From NCBI GenBank assembly GCA_031290985.1, contig JARLJW010000112.1, positions 1 through 44,514 of the forward strand: 44,514 nt of DNA. The letters are read 5' to 3'. This document shows positions 24,381-33,544 of the stretch, in pieces. The translations under genes and the position numbers were made by a program. Source of the DNA: Verrucomicrobiia bacterium. Lineage in GTDB: Bacteria > Verrucomicrobiota > Verrucomicrobiia > Limisphaerales > UBA11358. The notes under the pieces were generated by a model that was not told the origin of the DNA, did not search any database, and saw nothing but the letters and a program-made list of their open reading frames with translations. Position 1 is the first letter of the stretch, and each line of letters opens with the position of its first letter.

Positions 24381-24784
24381 AGTTTTTTTCCTCCGGGGTT
24401 TAAATGACCTGCGCGTTTAATCTTCTCGGAACTTCCCGGATGGGCAAGCGAAAAATGCCTTTCCCGCCGGTTTAAATTTACCGCGGCATCGCCCACACGG
24501 TTAATCCGGGCCCGTCGTGACCCTACCATTGAGCTCCTCGGGAACACAAACGGGCGCGTAATGCACAAATCAGCCCGCCCGCCGTCAATTGGTTTCGGTC
24601 AAGATTTCTGACAATCACGCGCCACGCCAGCGCCGGTTTCGTCGCGGCAGTAAAGCGAAAGGCGCCTTGGCCGCGCAGCCTCTGACTTTGCTGGCAAGTT
24701 TCATCCAACCGGGTAAACTAGGGGCAAATTTGAAACTGTCAGCCTGCGGGCGAGCCAGACTGGTTCGCCCGTTTTGCTTTTTTC
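24381..24784. other. 404-bp gap between divergent pstS and exporter gene
   Basis: No gene is supported. The left end carries the pstS ribosome-binding site. The right part is the untranslated leader of the exporter gene and ends in a terminator-like hairpin (next entry). No known riboswitch consensus was recognised in 24590-24745. Confidence 0.4.
24747..24782 (+). terminator. Intrinsic-terminator-like hairpin in the exporter leader
   Basis: An 11-bp stem (cgggcgagcca / tggttcgcccg, one G-U pair) with a 3-base loop is followed by ttttgctttttt. It ends a few bases before the ATG at 24785 and leaves no room for a Shine-Dalgarno sequence. Its position suggests attenuation of the downstream gene rather than ordinary termination. 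Confidence 0.6.
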
Positions 24785-25693
24785 ATGAATTGGATCCTGG
24801 CCACATTGCTGTCCGCGTTTTTTCTCGGGCTCTACGACCTGTGCACCAAGCACTCGGTGCGCGGCAATGCCGTCACGCCCGTCTTTTTCTTCAGCACGCT
24901 CACCGGCGCGCTGGTCTGGGCGGGGCTCCTCACGGTGCAGGCGGTGCATCCGGGATGTCTGCCGGCCACGCTCGTCACCGACCCGCTCACGCTCAAGCAA
25001 CATCTGCAACTGCTGCTGAAATCCACCATCGTGGCCGCCTCGTGGATCGGCACCTATTACGCGCTGAAACATCTGCCGCTCTCCTTGGGCGCGCCCATCC
25101 GCGCGACCAGTCCCCTGCTCGTCCTTTTTGGCGCGGTCATTTTTTTGGGCGAACGCCCGAACTGGCTGGAAACGGTCGGCATCCTCACCACCCTGGCCTC
25201 GTTTGTGGGGCTGTCCATTGCCGGGCGGCGCGAAGGCGTTCATTTTACACGCAATAAATGGTTCTGGTTCCTGATCATGGGAAATATTTTTGGCGCGGTG
25301 AGTTCGCTCTACGACCGTTACCTCCTGAACACGCTGCACTTTTCCGTGCCGACGGTCCAATGCTGGTTCTCCATTTACCTGGTGGTCTTGTTCACGCCGT
25401 TCACGCTGGGTTGGAAATTACGCCTGTGGCCGCGCAACGAATTCCAATGGCGCTGGACCATTCCCTTCATCTCGCTCGCGCTGCTCGTGGCCGACTACGC
25501 CTATTTCTGGGCCATGCGGAATCCCGACGCGCTGGTTTCCATCGTCATGAGCCTGCGCCGCGCCAGCACGCTGGTGGCCTTCGCCGGCGGATTGTATTTT
25601 TTCCACGAATTGAATGGTTGGAAAAAGCTTCCCGCTGTTCTCGGCATCCTCGCCGGCATCATTTTGACTATCATCGGCCGGGCGACGCATTGA
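24785..25693 (+). CDS. DMT-superfamily (EamA) transporter
   Basis: This 302-residue protein has ten predicted membrane helices in two EamA repeats (about 1-140 and 160-300). Each repeat ends in the usual pattern: G-A-V-I-F-L-G-E-R near 118-126 in the first and F-F-H-E-L-N-G-W near the end of the second. The family exports amino acids, nucleosides or other small metabolites. The substrate here is not predictable. ATG at 24785 begins directly with the first helix. A terminator-like hairpin sits just before it, so expression may depend on read-through. Confidence 0.88.
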   Translation: MNWILATLLSAFFLGLYDLCTKHSVRGNAVTPVFFFSTLTGALVWAGLLTVQAVHPGCLPATLVTDPLTLKQHLQLLLKSTIVAASWIGTYYALKHLPLSLGAPIRATSPLLVLFGAVIFLGERPNWLETVGILTTLASFVGLSIAGRREGVHFTRNKWFWFLIMGNIFGAVSSLYDRYLLNTLHFSVPTVQCWFSIYLVVLFTPFTLGWKLRLWPRNEFQWRWTIPFISLALLVADYAYFWAMRNPDALVSIVMSLRRASTLVAFAGGLYFFHELNGWKKLPAVLGILAGIILTIIGRATH

Positions 25694-25694
25694 C

Positions 25695-25803
25695 GGAGTG
25701 CGCCCGTCCCCGGGCGCAGCGATGTCCGCAGAGCAGGCGGTTTGGGCAGCTTCAACGCGGCTCGATAGGAGAAAGTTGCTGCGGCCGGGGACGGCCGCAC
25801 TCC
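25695..25803. repeat. Inverted pair of GGAG-foot REP hairpins
   Basis: The left copy is 25695-25718 (plus strand, stem tgcgcccg / cgggcgca). The right copy is 25780-25803 (minus strand, stem tgcggccg / cggccgca). The two 27-base units differ at only two positions, and these pair with each other, so the hairpin is kept. The left unit is identical to the reverse complement of 2555-2581. They lie between the convergent exporter and efflux-pump genes. Confidence 0.7.
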
Positions 25804-25847
25804 GGTTTTTGCAAACAACCCAAGCCGGCGACAAACGAGACTCGACT

Positions 25848-28800
25848 TCACACTTCCAGCCGGTCGCCCGGACGCGCCACCAAGGCATAGAGCGCGGGCA
25901 TCAGGAAGATGCTGATCAACAGCCGCGTGAGCAGGCCGGCCACGATGACCAGCGCAAACGGGCGTTGCGTATCCGTGCCGACGCCGGTCGCCAGCGCCGC
26001 CGGCAACAAGCCCAACGCCGCCACCAGCGCGGTCATCATGATTGGCCGCAGCCGCAGGATGGCACCTTCACGGATGGCTTCGTTAAGGCTCATGCCGCTG
26101 AGGCGCAATTCGTTGACATACGAGATATACACCACCGCCGTCAGCACCGAGACCCCGAACAAGGCCAGGAAGCCGACGCCGGAGGAAACCGAAAACGGCG
26201 TGCCGGTGAGCCACAGGGCCACCAGGCCGCCCACCGGCGCGGACAACACCACGCCCAGCACGGTGATGAACGGAAATTTAATGTTGCTGTAGAGCATGAA
26301 CAACAGGAGGAAGATCAGGCACACCGTCAGCGGCAGGATGACGTTCAATTGCCGGCTCGACGCCTTGTATTCCGTGTATTCTCCGCCCCAATCCAGGTGA
26401 TACCCCTGCGGCAGGGTGATCTGCTGGTTGACTTGCTGGATGGCATCGCCCACCGCATCGGCCAGGTCGCGTCCGCCCACCGAGAACTGGACGCCGATGT
26501 AGCGCGAATTGTCCTCGCGATAAATGAACGAGGCGCCGTTCCCCACCTGGATGTCCGCAAATTCCTTGAGCGGAATTTGCTGGCCGCCCGGCGTGGGCAC
26601 CAGGATGTTGCCGATCTCTTCGGGGTTGTCACGGTATTGGCGTTCGAGGCGGACGACGAGGTCAAACTGCTTTTCGCCCTGCACCACTTGCGTGGCCACG
26701 TCGCCGCCGATGGCCGTCGTGATCAGGCCGTTGATATCCGCGACGTTCACACCGTAACGCGCGATCATGGTGCGGTTGATCTTGATGCTCAGGCTGGGCT
26801 GCCCGAGTTCCTGCACCAGGGTCACGTCGCGGATGCCGTGCACGCGCTCCAATACTTGTTTGATGGCCTTGCCCTTTTGTTGCAGCGTGTCCAAGTCGGA
26901 ACCAAACACTTTCACCGCCAGGGCGCTTTTCAAGCCGGTTTCCGCCTCGTCCACCGCATCCTCCGCCGGCTGGGTGTAATTGAAATTGATCCCGGGAAAG
27001 GCTTGGAGCTTCTGGTTGATAGCCTCGGTCAGCGCGGCCTTGGTGCGATACGTCCCGGTCCATTCCGAGTAAGGCTTGAGCCCCACGTAAAACTCCACGT
27101 TGAAAAACCCGGTGGCATCCGTGCCGTCATCCGGCCGGCCCAGTTCTGACGCGACCGTGGTGACTTCGGGGAACGAGCGCAAAATCTCCCGGATCTGCGG
27201 TGCGATCTTCGCCGATTCATCGAACGAAATGGTGTACGGCATCGTGGCCCGCACCCACAGCGCGCCTTCGTCCAGATGCGGCATGAACTCGGCCCCGATG
27301 CGCGGGACGAGCAGCAGCGAACCCGCGAGCAAAACGACCGAGGCGAGCGTCGTGCCCCAAGGATGGGCCAGGCTGAAGTCCAGGCCCTTGATGTAAACCG
27401 ATTTGACGGCTTCCAGCGCGGCGTTGCGCCGCTCCACCACGCCGTGCCGCATGAAGATCGAACACAGCACCGGCAGCAGGGTCAGCGTGACGACCAGCGA
27501 ACCGACCAGGGCAAAAATCATCGTGTCCGCCATCGGCTTGAACAGCGTCCCGGAAGGCCCGGACAGGACGTAGATCGGCAGGAAGCTGACCACGATCACC
27601 GCGACGGCGTAGAACAGCGGACGGTCCACCTCGGCGGCGGCGTCCTTGATGATTTCCACCACGTTCAGCGGCGTGCCCTTGCGCAGGGCGATCTGGCGGA
27701 AAATATTTTCCACCATGAAAATCGCGCCATCCACCAGGATGCCAAAGTCGATGGCCCCGATGGAAAGCAGGTTGGCCGAGGCGTTTTGGAGATCCAGGCA
27801 AAGAAAGGCGAACAGCAGCGAGAGCGGGATGGTGAGGGCGACAATCAATCCCGCCCGGAAGTCGTAGAGGAAAAAGATGAGGATCACGAGGACCAGCAAC
27901 ATGCCGCGCACGAGGTTTTGCTTCACGACCTTGGTCGTCAGCTCGATCAAATCCGTCCGGTCATAGAACGGAACCACTTTGACATCCTTGGGCAGGATTT
28001 GATCGTTGAGTTCCTTGGTCTTGGCCTCGACCCGTTTCAGGACGTCCTGGGTTTTTTCGCCCGTGCGCAACAAGATCACGCCCTCCACGGCGTCGTCCTG
28101 TTTCTCGTAGCCGAACAACCCGAGGCGCGGGGCGATGCCGATGACCACGCGGCCGACGTCCTTGAGCAACACCGGGGTGCCGTCATGCACCGCCAGCACC
28201 ACATTGCCGATGTCCTCCAACGTTTCCATGCGGCCCAGGCCGCGCACGTAATAAAACTGTCCGCCCTGCGAATAAAACCCGCCGCCGGCGTTGCCGTTGT
28301 TGGCCCCGAGCGCGCTCTCCACCTGCAGCACCGACAAGCCCACGCCGGCGATCTTGGCGGGATCGAGCAGCACCTGGTATTGCATGGTGCCGCCGCCAAA
28401 GCCCGAATCATCCGCCACGCCCGCCAGCGATTTGTACGCAGGTTCGATGATCCAATCCTCGAAGGTCTTGAGTTCCATCGGCGAACGGTCGGGGCTCTGC
28501 AGCACGTACCGGTAGATGAGGCCGGAAGGCGAGGACAGCGGCGACACCGAAGGCGCCACGCCGGTCGGCAGGCTGAGGCCGGACAACCGGTTAAAAACTT
28601 CCTGCCGGGCGAAATTGTTATCCGTGCCATCGCGATAAGTCAGGATGACATCCGACAAGCCATAGAGCGAGATGGAGCGTTGCGTGATCATCTTCGGGAT
28701 GCCGTTCATCCCGACTTCCACGGGCACCGTGATCAGCCGTTCCACCTCTTCGGCGGCGTGTCCGGGCCATTGCGTGATGACCTCGACCATCGGCGGCGAA

Positions 28801-28973
28801 AGATCGGGATACGCATCCACCGGCAGGCGTTGCAGCGACCGCGATCCGGCGGCGATCAATACAATCGTCAGGAGGACGATGAGAACACGCTGCCGCAATG
28901 ACGAGAAGACGATCCGGTTCATGACCGAAGCCGTCCGCGGCACCGTGACGCTGGGAGGTATTTGGTCGCTCAT
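25848..28973 (-). CDS. Heavy-metal efflux RND pump (CzcA/CusA family)
   Basis: At 1041 residues it is the normal size for an HME-RND inner-membrane proton/metal antiporter. It shows TM1 then a long periplasmic loop (P-V-D-A-Y-P-D-L-S-P-P), TM4 with D409-F-G-I-L-V-D415-G-A-I-F-M-V-E-N, and the duplicated second half. The D-F-G-x-x-x-D form of the TM4 motif is that of the Zn/Co/Cd/Ni-type pumps, whereas Cu/Ag pumps (CusA) usually have A-x-G-x-x-x-D. The likely substrate is therefore a divalent cation such as Zn or Co; this is an inference from one motif. ATG at 28973 overlaps the adaptor gene stop as ATGA. It is the last gene of its operon. Confidence 0.95.
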   Translation of the reverse strand: MSDQIPPSVTVPRTASVMNRIVFSSLRQRVLIVLLTIVLIAAGSRSLQRLPVDAYPDLSPPMVEVITQWPGHAAEEVERLITVPVEVGMNGIPKMITQRSISLYGLSDVILTYRDGTDNNFARQEVFNRLSGLSLPTGVAPSVSPLSSPSGLIYRYVLQSPDRSPMELKTFEDWIIEPAYKSLAGVADDSGFGGGTMQYQVLLDPAKIAGVGLSVLQVESALGANNGNAGGGFYSQGGQFYYVRGLGRMETLEDIGNVVLAVHDGTPVLLKDVGRVVIGIAPRLGLFGYEKQDDAVEGVILLRTGEKTQDVLKRVEAKTKELNDQILPKDVKVVPFYDRTDLIELTTKVVKQNLVRGMLLVLVILIFFLYDFRAGLIVALTIPLSLLFAFLCLDLQNASANLLSIGAIDFGILVDGAIFMVENIFRQIALRKGTPLNVVEIIKDAAAEVDRPLFYAVAVIVVSFLPIYVLSGPSGTLFKPMADTMIFALVGSLVVTLTLLPVLCSIFMRHGVVERRNAALEAVKSVYIKGLDFSLAHPWGTTLASVVLLAGSLLLVPRIGAEFMPHLDEGALWVRATMPYTISFDESAKIAPQIREILRSFPEVTTVASELGRPDDGTDATGFFNVEFYVGLKPYSEWTGTYRTKAALTEAINQKLQAFPGINFNYTQPAEDAVDEAETGLKSALAVKVFGSDLDTLQQKGKAIKQVLERVHGIRDVTLVQELGQPSLSIKINRTMIARYGVNVADINGLITTAIGGDVATQVVQGEKQFDLVVRLERQYRDNPEEIGNILVPTPGGQQIPLKEFADIQVGNGASFIYREDNSRYIGVQFSVGGRDLADAVGDAIQQVNQQITLPQGYHLDWGGEYTEYKASSRQLNVILPLTVCLIFLLLFMLYSNIKFPFITVLGVVLSAPVGGLVALWLTGTPFSVSSGVGFLALFGVSVLTAVVYISYVNELRLSGMSLNEAIREGAILRLRPIMMTALVAALGLLPAALATGVGTDTQRPFALVIVAGLLTRLLISIFLMPALYALVARPGDRLEV

Positions 28974-30163
28974 TGGCTTTGCATGAATTGAACAAAGAGG
29001 CCGCCATCACTCACGATCTGGTCGCCGGCTTGCAGGCCTTCGGAAATGTCGTATTGGTCTCCCGTGCGATAACCCAGGGTCACATGCCGCCGCGCAAAGC
29101 TGCCGTCGGGCTGGACGACATACACGAACGGGAGGTTCTCATCGTCCCGCAAAATCGCCGAGGCCGGAACCAGCAGGCCGGTGCTCTCCGCTTGCGCGCG
29201 GATCCGCACGCGGACGTACATTTGCTTCTTCAGGAAGTCGCCCGGATTATCAACCACCACCCGCACCAGCACTGAACGGGTGTCGGGGTTCACGAGCGCC
29301 GAGATGTTGTCGACGGTGCCGGCAAAGCTGTTGGTGGCGATGCCCGCCACCACTTCCGCTGAATCACCCGCGCTGACGGAAGCCAGGTCGGAACCGAAAA
29401 TCTGCGTCATGACCCAGACCCGGGAAAGATCCGCCACGGTGAAACACGGCGTGGTGCCCGCCGTCAGCAGTTCGCCAGGCGTGATGAGTTTTTCCACGAC
29501 GGTTCCGGTGATCGGCGAACGGATCAGGCCGCCGGGGCGCGCCACCGGCAGGCCGGCCTGAAGGTCCTTGATGACCTGCGGATCAACGTTCAGTGAGACG
29601 AGTGTTTGCAGGGCCGCATCGCGGTCGGCTTCGGCGTTGGCCGCGTCGGTTTGGGCCTGTTCCTCTTCCCGCTGGGCCACGCCGTTGTGCTGGATCAAAT
29701 CCTTGTCCATGTCGGCCACCCGCCGAAGCGTCCGCGCGGTGGAGATGGCTTTGCGATAAGTGCTGATCGCCGTCGCGAAGTCAGGTGAATCCACCTCCGC
29801 CAACGGGTCGCCCGCCTTGACCTTTTGCCCGGGCGAAACGAGCAGCTTCGACACCGGCCCGCCGAAGGGTGCCAGCACGCTGGTGGCCTGGTCATTGTCG
29901 AAGTCAACCGTCCCCGTGGTCTCGGTCGTCTTATGAAACTTGGACGGCGTGACGGTGTAGGTCTGAATTTTTTGCCGCTGGGCCGCCGTCAAGGTCACGT
30001 TGCTGACCGTCACCGAAGACGACTCCGCCTGGCTGTCAGCCTTGGGCGAGCAGCCGGTGAACGACACGCCCGCGACCACGGCCAGCATGGCAACCACGAT
30101 GGCGCGCGGAAACCAGACTCGCTGTTCCACCGGCGGGAACTTGTGAAATGATTTATTTGTCAT
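28970..30163 (-). CDS. RND efflux periplasmic adaptor (CusB/CzcB type) lipoprotein
   Basis: This 397-residue membrane-fusion protein has a lipoprotein signal with lipidated Cys38 (F-T-G-C). A beta-barrel/lipoyl part follows (G-P-V-S-K-L-L-V-S-P-G-Q-K-V-K-A-G-D-P-L), then a helical hairpin (Y-R-K-A-I-S-T-A to D-A-A-L-Q-T-L), the second lipoyl half (S-P-I-T-G-T-V-V-E-K) and a membrane-proximal domain. It links the RND pump to the outer-membrane factor. I chose ATG at 30163, directly before the signal; it overlaps the outer-membrane-factor gene by 11 bases. No His/Met-rich metal-binding N-terminus is present. Confidence 0.92.
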   Translation of the reverse strand: MTNKSFHKFPPVEQRVWFPRAIVVAMLAVVAGVSFTGCSPKADSQAESSSVTVSNVTLTAAQRQKIQTYTVTPSKFHKTTETTGTVDFDNDQATSVLAPFGGPVSKLLVSPGQKVKAGDPLAEVDSPDFATAISTYRKAISTARTLRRVADMDKDLIQHNGVAQREEEQAQTDAANAEADRDAALQTLVSLNVDPQVIKDLQAGLPVARPGGLIRSPITGTVVEKLITPGELLTAGTTPCFTVADLSRVWVMTQIFGSDLASVSAGDSAEVVAGIATNSFAGTVDNISALVNPDTRSVLVRVVVDNPGDFLKKQMYVRVRIRAQAESTGLLVPASAILRDDENLPFVYVVQPDGSFARRHVTLGYRTGDQYDISEGLQAGDQIVSDGGLFVQFMQSQ

Positions 30164-31658
30164 GTTTATCCTTATTAAGATCGGCCCGCTGCCACCAACC
30201 GCCGCCCAGCGCCTGAAACAGCGCCGCTGTGTCGGCATAGCGGCCGGCCTGGGCTTGTACGAGGTTGATCCGGGTTTGCTGATACGCTTGTTCTGCGCTG
30301 AGCAACGCCAGATAGCTGATGTAGCCGTCCTGCCATTGGCGTTGGGACAAATCCAAAGTGATCTGCGCATCATCGGCGGCGGTGGCCGCGGCCTTCAAGC
30401 CCTCGGCGTCCTGCAGCAGCGCCGCCAGGGTGTCGGCGACATTTTCAAACGCGGTCAGCACGGTGCTGCGATATTGTTCCGCCGCCTGGAGATACGCCGC
30501 CTTCGCCGCGCGCTCCTGATGCAGGAGCGTGCCGCCTTGAAACAGCGGTGCGGTGGCGGCTGCACCCAGTCCCCAGAAACCCGTGCCGGACGTGAACACC
30601 TTGTCGATGGAAAGCGCCGTGCTGCCCGCGTTGGCGGTCAGCGTGATGTCCGGCAGCCGGTTCGCGATGGCGATGCCGATCTGGGCGCTGGCGGCGTGCA
30701 GATTCGCCTCGGCTTGCAACACGTCCGGGCGCTGCGCCACCAGTTGCGACGGGAGGCTCACCGGAATTTCCTGCGGCAACTGGAGGCTCGCGAGGTCGAA
30801 CTTCGCCGCCGGAGCCTGGTTCGGGAACCGCCCGGCCAGCACCGCCAGCAGATCGCGCAGTTGGGCCTCCTGCTTGAGGAGCGGCGGCAGCGTGGCGATG
30901 ACCTGTGCCAGTTGCGATTCCTGCGCCACCAAGTCCAGCCGCCCCGCGTAGCCTTTGGCAAACTGGTATCGCAGGATTTCAACCATGTTGGAGTTGAGCT
31001 CGATGAGCTGGCGGGTGGCGTCGATCTGCATCCGCACCGCGGCCTCCTGGATGGCCGTGACCACCACATTGGCGGTCAGCGTGGTGTAGGTCGCGATCAT
31101 CTGGAAACGCACGCCCTGTTCCTGGGCCTTCAAGGATTCCATGGACCGGCGGTTCGCGCCGAAGACATCCGGCGAATACGAAACGCTCACCTGCGGGGTG
31201 AACAGGTTGAATTGAAACTCTTGCGGCGTGACCGGGTAATTGGGCACGGGCGCGAGCAGTTCCGACGCCTTTTGGCGGCTCGCCGCGAACCCGGCCGTGG
31301 CACTGGGAAAGAAAGCGCCCCGTTGCGCCAGCACATTTTCCCGGGCCACGGACAGCGCCGCCTGCGCCGCCTTGAGGTCGGGATTGTTCGTGAGGGAAAG
31401 TTCGATCAGGTCATTGAGCGGCTGGGAATGGAACAAGGTCCACCAGTCCCCGGCGATGTCACTGCCTTTGACAAAACGCTGGCCGGCCCCGCCCACCACA
31501 TTCGTGGCGACCGCCGTGTCCGGCAACGGCTGCGCGGTGTAATCGCCGCCCGCCGGGGCGGCCGGCCGCTTGAAATTGGGCCCCACCGCGCAACCGGCCA
31601 GCAACCACCCGGCCAGAATCGCAATAAAGGCCACGCGCGCCGTGCTAAAATTTCTCAT
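30153..31658 (-). CDS. NodT-family outer-membrane efflux lipoprotein
   Basis: This 501-residue TolC-like outer-membrane factor starts with a lipoprotein signal and Cys23 in L-A-G-C-A-V-G-P-N-F-K-R-P, the classical NodT/OprM opening. Two OEP repeats follow, with A-A-Q-A-A-L-S-V-A-R-E-N and the second-half A-E-A-N-L-H-A-A-S-A-Q-I-G and R-L-P-D-I-T-L-T. It forms the trimeric exit channel for the RND pump downstream. I chose ATG at 31658, which has a GGTGA ribosome-binding site; an in-frame start 9 codons upstream is less likely. It lies 102 bases after the small His/Cys protein gene. Confidence 0.94.
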   Translation of the reverse strand: MRNFSTARVAFIAILAGWLLAGCAVGPNFKRPAAPAGGDYTAQPLPDTAVATNVVGGAGQRFVKGSDIAGDWWTLFHSQPLNDLIELSLTNNPDLKAAQAALSVARENVLAQRGAFFPSATAGFAASRQKASELLAPVPNYPVTPQEFQFNLFTPQVSVSYSPDVFGANRRSMESLKAQEQGVRFQMIATYTTLTANVVVTAIQEAAVRMQIDATRQLIELNSNMVEILRYQFAKGYAGRLDLVAQESQLAQVIATLPPLLKQEAQLRDLLAVLAGRFPNQAPAAKFDLASLQLPQEIPVSLPSQLVAQRPDVLQAEANLHAASAQIGIAIANRLPDITLTANAGSTALSIDKVFTSGTGFWGLGAAATAPLFQGGTLLHQERAAKAAYLQAAEQYRSTVLTAFENVADTLAALLQDAEGLKAAATAADDAQITLDLSQRQWQDGYISYLALLSAEQAYQQTRINLVQAQAGRYADTAALFQALGGGWWQRADLNKDKHDK

Positions 31659-31760
31659 GATTTCACCATCTTCCAAACGGCCCATGCCTGCAGGGCATGG
31701 CGCCGAAATGATCCAGTTGATTAAACGAACGAAATCCGGCCGATGAGGGCCGGTGAACTT

Positions 31761-32063
31761 TCAGGAAGGGAGAAGGGAAACCGGCGGAGCGCGCCCGGCG
31801 GGAAGGTTCCCGATGGCCGGGGCGAAAACGGAAAACTCAAACTGCGAAGTCGTCTCGATGGAAACCAGCGGCGTGATGGCGGCAACTTCCACCGTGGCCG
31901 AGTCCACCTGGCCGTGGGCGAACAGCGTGACCGCGCATTGATGACCTTCGGTGGCCGCATCTGCATGGACCCATTCGTGAAGCGACGGCGAGGCGGCCAG
32001 AAGATTCACCGACAGGACAAGGCCAAGGGCAATGACTCCGATTAGAATCCTGCCGCGCCTCAT
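31761..32063 (-). CDS. Small exported His/Cys protein, paralogue A, ahead of the RND operon
   Basis: This 100-residue protein has an N-terminal hydrophobic segment (about 4-22) ending near L-L-A-A-S-P-S, so it is exported or membrane-anchored. The mature part holds S-L-H-E-x-x-H-x-D-A and H-Q-C-A-V-T-L-F-A-H-G-Q-V, giving four histidines and one cysteine in 28 residues, and ends in L-P-A-G-R-A-P-P-V. By hand it aligns without gaps to the product of 37337-37681 over 70 residues, 44 identical. The family is unknown to me. The conserved H/C set suggests metal binding in the periplasm, an inference. ATG at 32063 has a GGAAG site. It precedes the NodT-adaptor-RND operon. Confidence 0.75.
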   Translation of the reverse strand: MRRGRILIGVIALGLVLSVNLLAASPSLHEWVHADAATEGHQCAVTLFAHGQVDSATVEVAAITPLVSIETTSQFEFSVFAPAIGNLPAGRAPPVSLLPS

Positions 32064-32096
32064 TAAATTGGACTTCCGAAATGCCAAAGCGTGCCA

Positions 32097-32124
32097 AACC
32101 TAGCATACGAATGTTACGTCGCAA
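32097..32124 (-). promoter_or_regulatory. Candidate promoter for the small His/Cys gene and efflux operon
   Basis: On the minus strand, TTGCGA (32124-32119) is followed after 16 bases by TAGGTT (32102-32097), with a TG one base before it (extended -10). The match is modest. It lies 33 bases upstream of the ATG at 32063. Confidence 0.3.
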
Positions 32125-32174
32125 GCGTTTTCAACTCGCGGCCGATGGACGGTTTTATCTTTTAACAGCCGCCT

Positions 32175-32702
32175 CTATTTCTGGCCGCCCGGCTGTTTCT
32201 GCACCTGGCTGACCAGGTCGTTGTATTTGGCCACGACATCGTTGCGGTCTTTCACCTCGTCGTTGTATTTCTTGACGAAGTCATCACGCTGCGCCACGAG
32301 ATTGGTGATGGCGGCGTTCTGTTTTCCGAGGTCGGCGTAGGCGTCCTTCAATTTCGCCGACAGTGTGTCCACCGCTTGTTTATATTGCGTGATTTCGTTG
32401 GTAAGACCCAGGTTTTCGAATTGCAGCTTGCTGATCCCCCGCTTCTGCTCCGCGACCAGCAGTTCGTTGGTCGCGGCGGCTGATTTGATCCCGGTGATGC
32501 GCAGGTCCATCTGTTCGACCTGATGGCTCAAGGTTGCGATGGAATTGGTGTCGTTTTGGATGTCCGCGTTTTTCTGATAAACAATTCCGTTCAAGGTCGT
32601 GATTTCCTCACGCTGGATGGTTTGCTCATACCATTGCCAGGCGCAGAGGCCGCACAAGGCAAGGGCGAGGATGACGAGCAGGTTTTGTTGAAAATTCTTC
32701 AT
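32175..32702 (-). CDS. Coiled-coil inner-membrane protein coupled to exbD
   Basis: This 175-residue protein has one N-terminal membrane helix (about 8-25) followed by a long heptad-rich coiled coil (about 28-170) rich in Gln, Asn, Lys and Ala, ending P-G-G-Q-K. I know no named family for it. Its ATG overlaps the stop of the second exbD as ATGA and it is the last gene of the receptor-TonB-ExbB-ExbD-ExbD operon. Topology predicts a periplasmic rod anchored next to the ExbBD motor, so it may span toward the outer membrane or tether TonB. That is an inference from structure and position. Confidence 0.7.
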   Translation of the reverse strand: MKNFQQNLLVILALALCGLCAWQWYEQTIQREEITTLNGIVYQKNADIQNDTNSIATLSHQVEQMDLRITGIKSAAATNELLVAEQKRGISKLQFENLGLTNEITQYKQAVDTLSAKLKDAYADLGKQNAAITNLVAQRDDFVKKYNDEVKDRNDVVAKYNDLVSQVQKQPGGQK

Positions 32703-33118
32703 GGTTGATCGGGGGCGGCTTTGACGGCGATGGCGACGCGCTGGATGCCGGCGCGTTTCACAAAATCCAAAACATAGACCACCGAACCGTGCGTGGCATC
32801 CTTCGCGCCGGTGATATAGACGGGCAGGTTCGTGTTCAGGCTGCATCGGTTCGTCAGCAGCGTGTTCAGGTCGGAAAATGAGATCGGCTTTTTATCCACG
32901 GATACCTGGCCGTCACGGTCCACGAGCAGGTTCACGATGTCCGGCTTGGTGCTGGAAGTTGCCAGGGTCGCGGTGGGCAGGTTCGCTTTCACCGTGCGGA
33001 CGATCTGCATCTGCAGGCTGATCATCATGAATGACGCGAGCAGAAAGAACATGATGTCGATCAGCGGAATAATCTCCAGTCGCGACTTTTTTTCAGGGAT
33101 GGGCGTGCGAATTTTCAT
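32699..33118 (-). CDS. exbD: Biopolymer transporter ExbD (second copy)
   Basis: This 139-residue ExbD/TolR protein has a short cytoplasmic tail, then one membrane helix with the essential Asp21 in I-I-P-L-I-D-I-M-F-F-L-L-A-S-F-M, and a periplasmic domain with V-x-V-D-x-x-x-x-x-S and the L-P-V-Y-I-T-G-A-K-D-A segment. It converts proton flow through ExbB/ExbD into TonB movement. The membrane segment is nearly identical to that of the preceding exbD while the periplasmic domains differ. It overlaps both neighbours as ATGA. Confidence 0.92.
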   Translation of the reverse strand: MKIRTPIPEKKSRLEIIPLIDIMFFLLASFMMISLQMQIVRTVKANLPTATLATSSTKPDIVNLLVDRDGQVSVDKKPISFSDLNTLLTNRCSLNTNLPVYITGAKDATHGSVVYVLDFVKRAGIQRVAIAVKAAPDQP

Positions 33119-33537
33119 GGCGAGGCGGGATTTTGGCTGCTGGTCATGAACGCGACTTTTTGGATGCCGGCACTGCGGACGGCCTCGTAGACATTCACCA
33201 TGTCGCCGTGCAAGGCATCGCGGTCGCCGCTGATGTAAACCGGCAGGTTGGTGTCGGCGCGAAAGCGATTGCTCAAGACGAGGCTTAATTCCGGCAGCGA
33301 GATCGTCTGCTTCTCCAGCCAGGCCACGCCCGATTTGTCCACGGCGATATTGACCATGTCCGGCTTGTAGTCCTGCCGCGCTTCCGTGGCCGGCGGCAGG
33401 TTCACCTTGATGTTCGCGGTGCGGCTCATCTGCAGGCTGATCATCATGAACGACGCGAGCAGAAAGAACATGATGTCGATCAGCGGAATAATGACAATCC
33501 GCGCACGGCGTTTCGGGATGGGTGATGACAGTTTCAT
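33115..33537 (-). CDS. exbD: Biopolymer transporter ExbD (first copy)
   Basis: This 140-residue ExbD/TolR protein has Asp21 in the same I-I-P-L-I-D-I-M-F-F-L-L motif and a periplasmic domain with L-P-V-Y-I-S-G-D-R-D-A. It is 7 bases downstream of exbB and overlaps the second exbD by ATGA. The two paralogues probably form a heterodimer within the ExbB pore, since each pore holds two ExbD helices; this is an inference. Confidence 0.92.
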   Translation of the reverse strand: MKLSSPIPKRRARIVIIPLIDIMFFLLASFMMISLQMSRTANIKVNLPPATEARQDYKPDMVNIAVDKSGVAWLEKQTISLPELSLVLSNRFRADTNLPVYISGDRDALHGDMVNVYEAVRSAGIQKVAFMTSSQNPASP

Positions 33538-33544
33538 CTAAATC

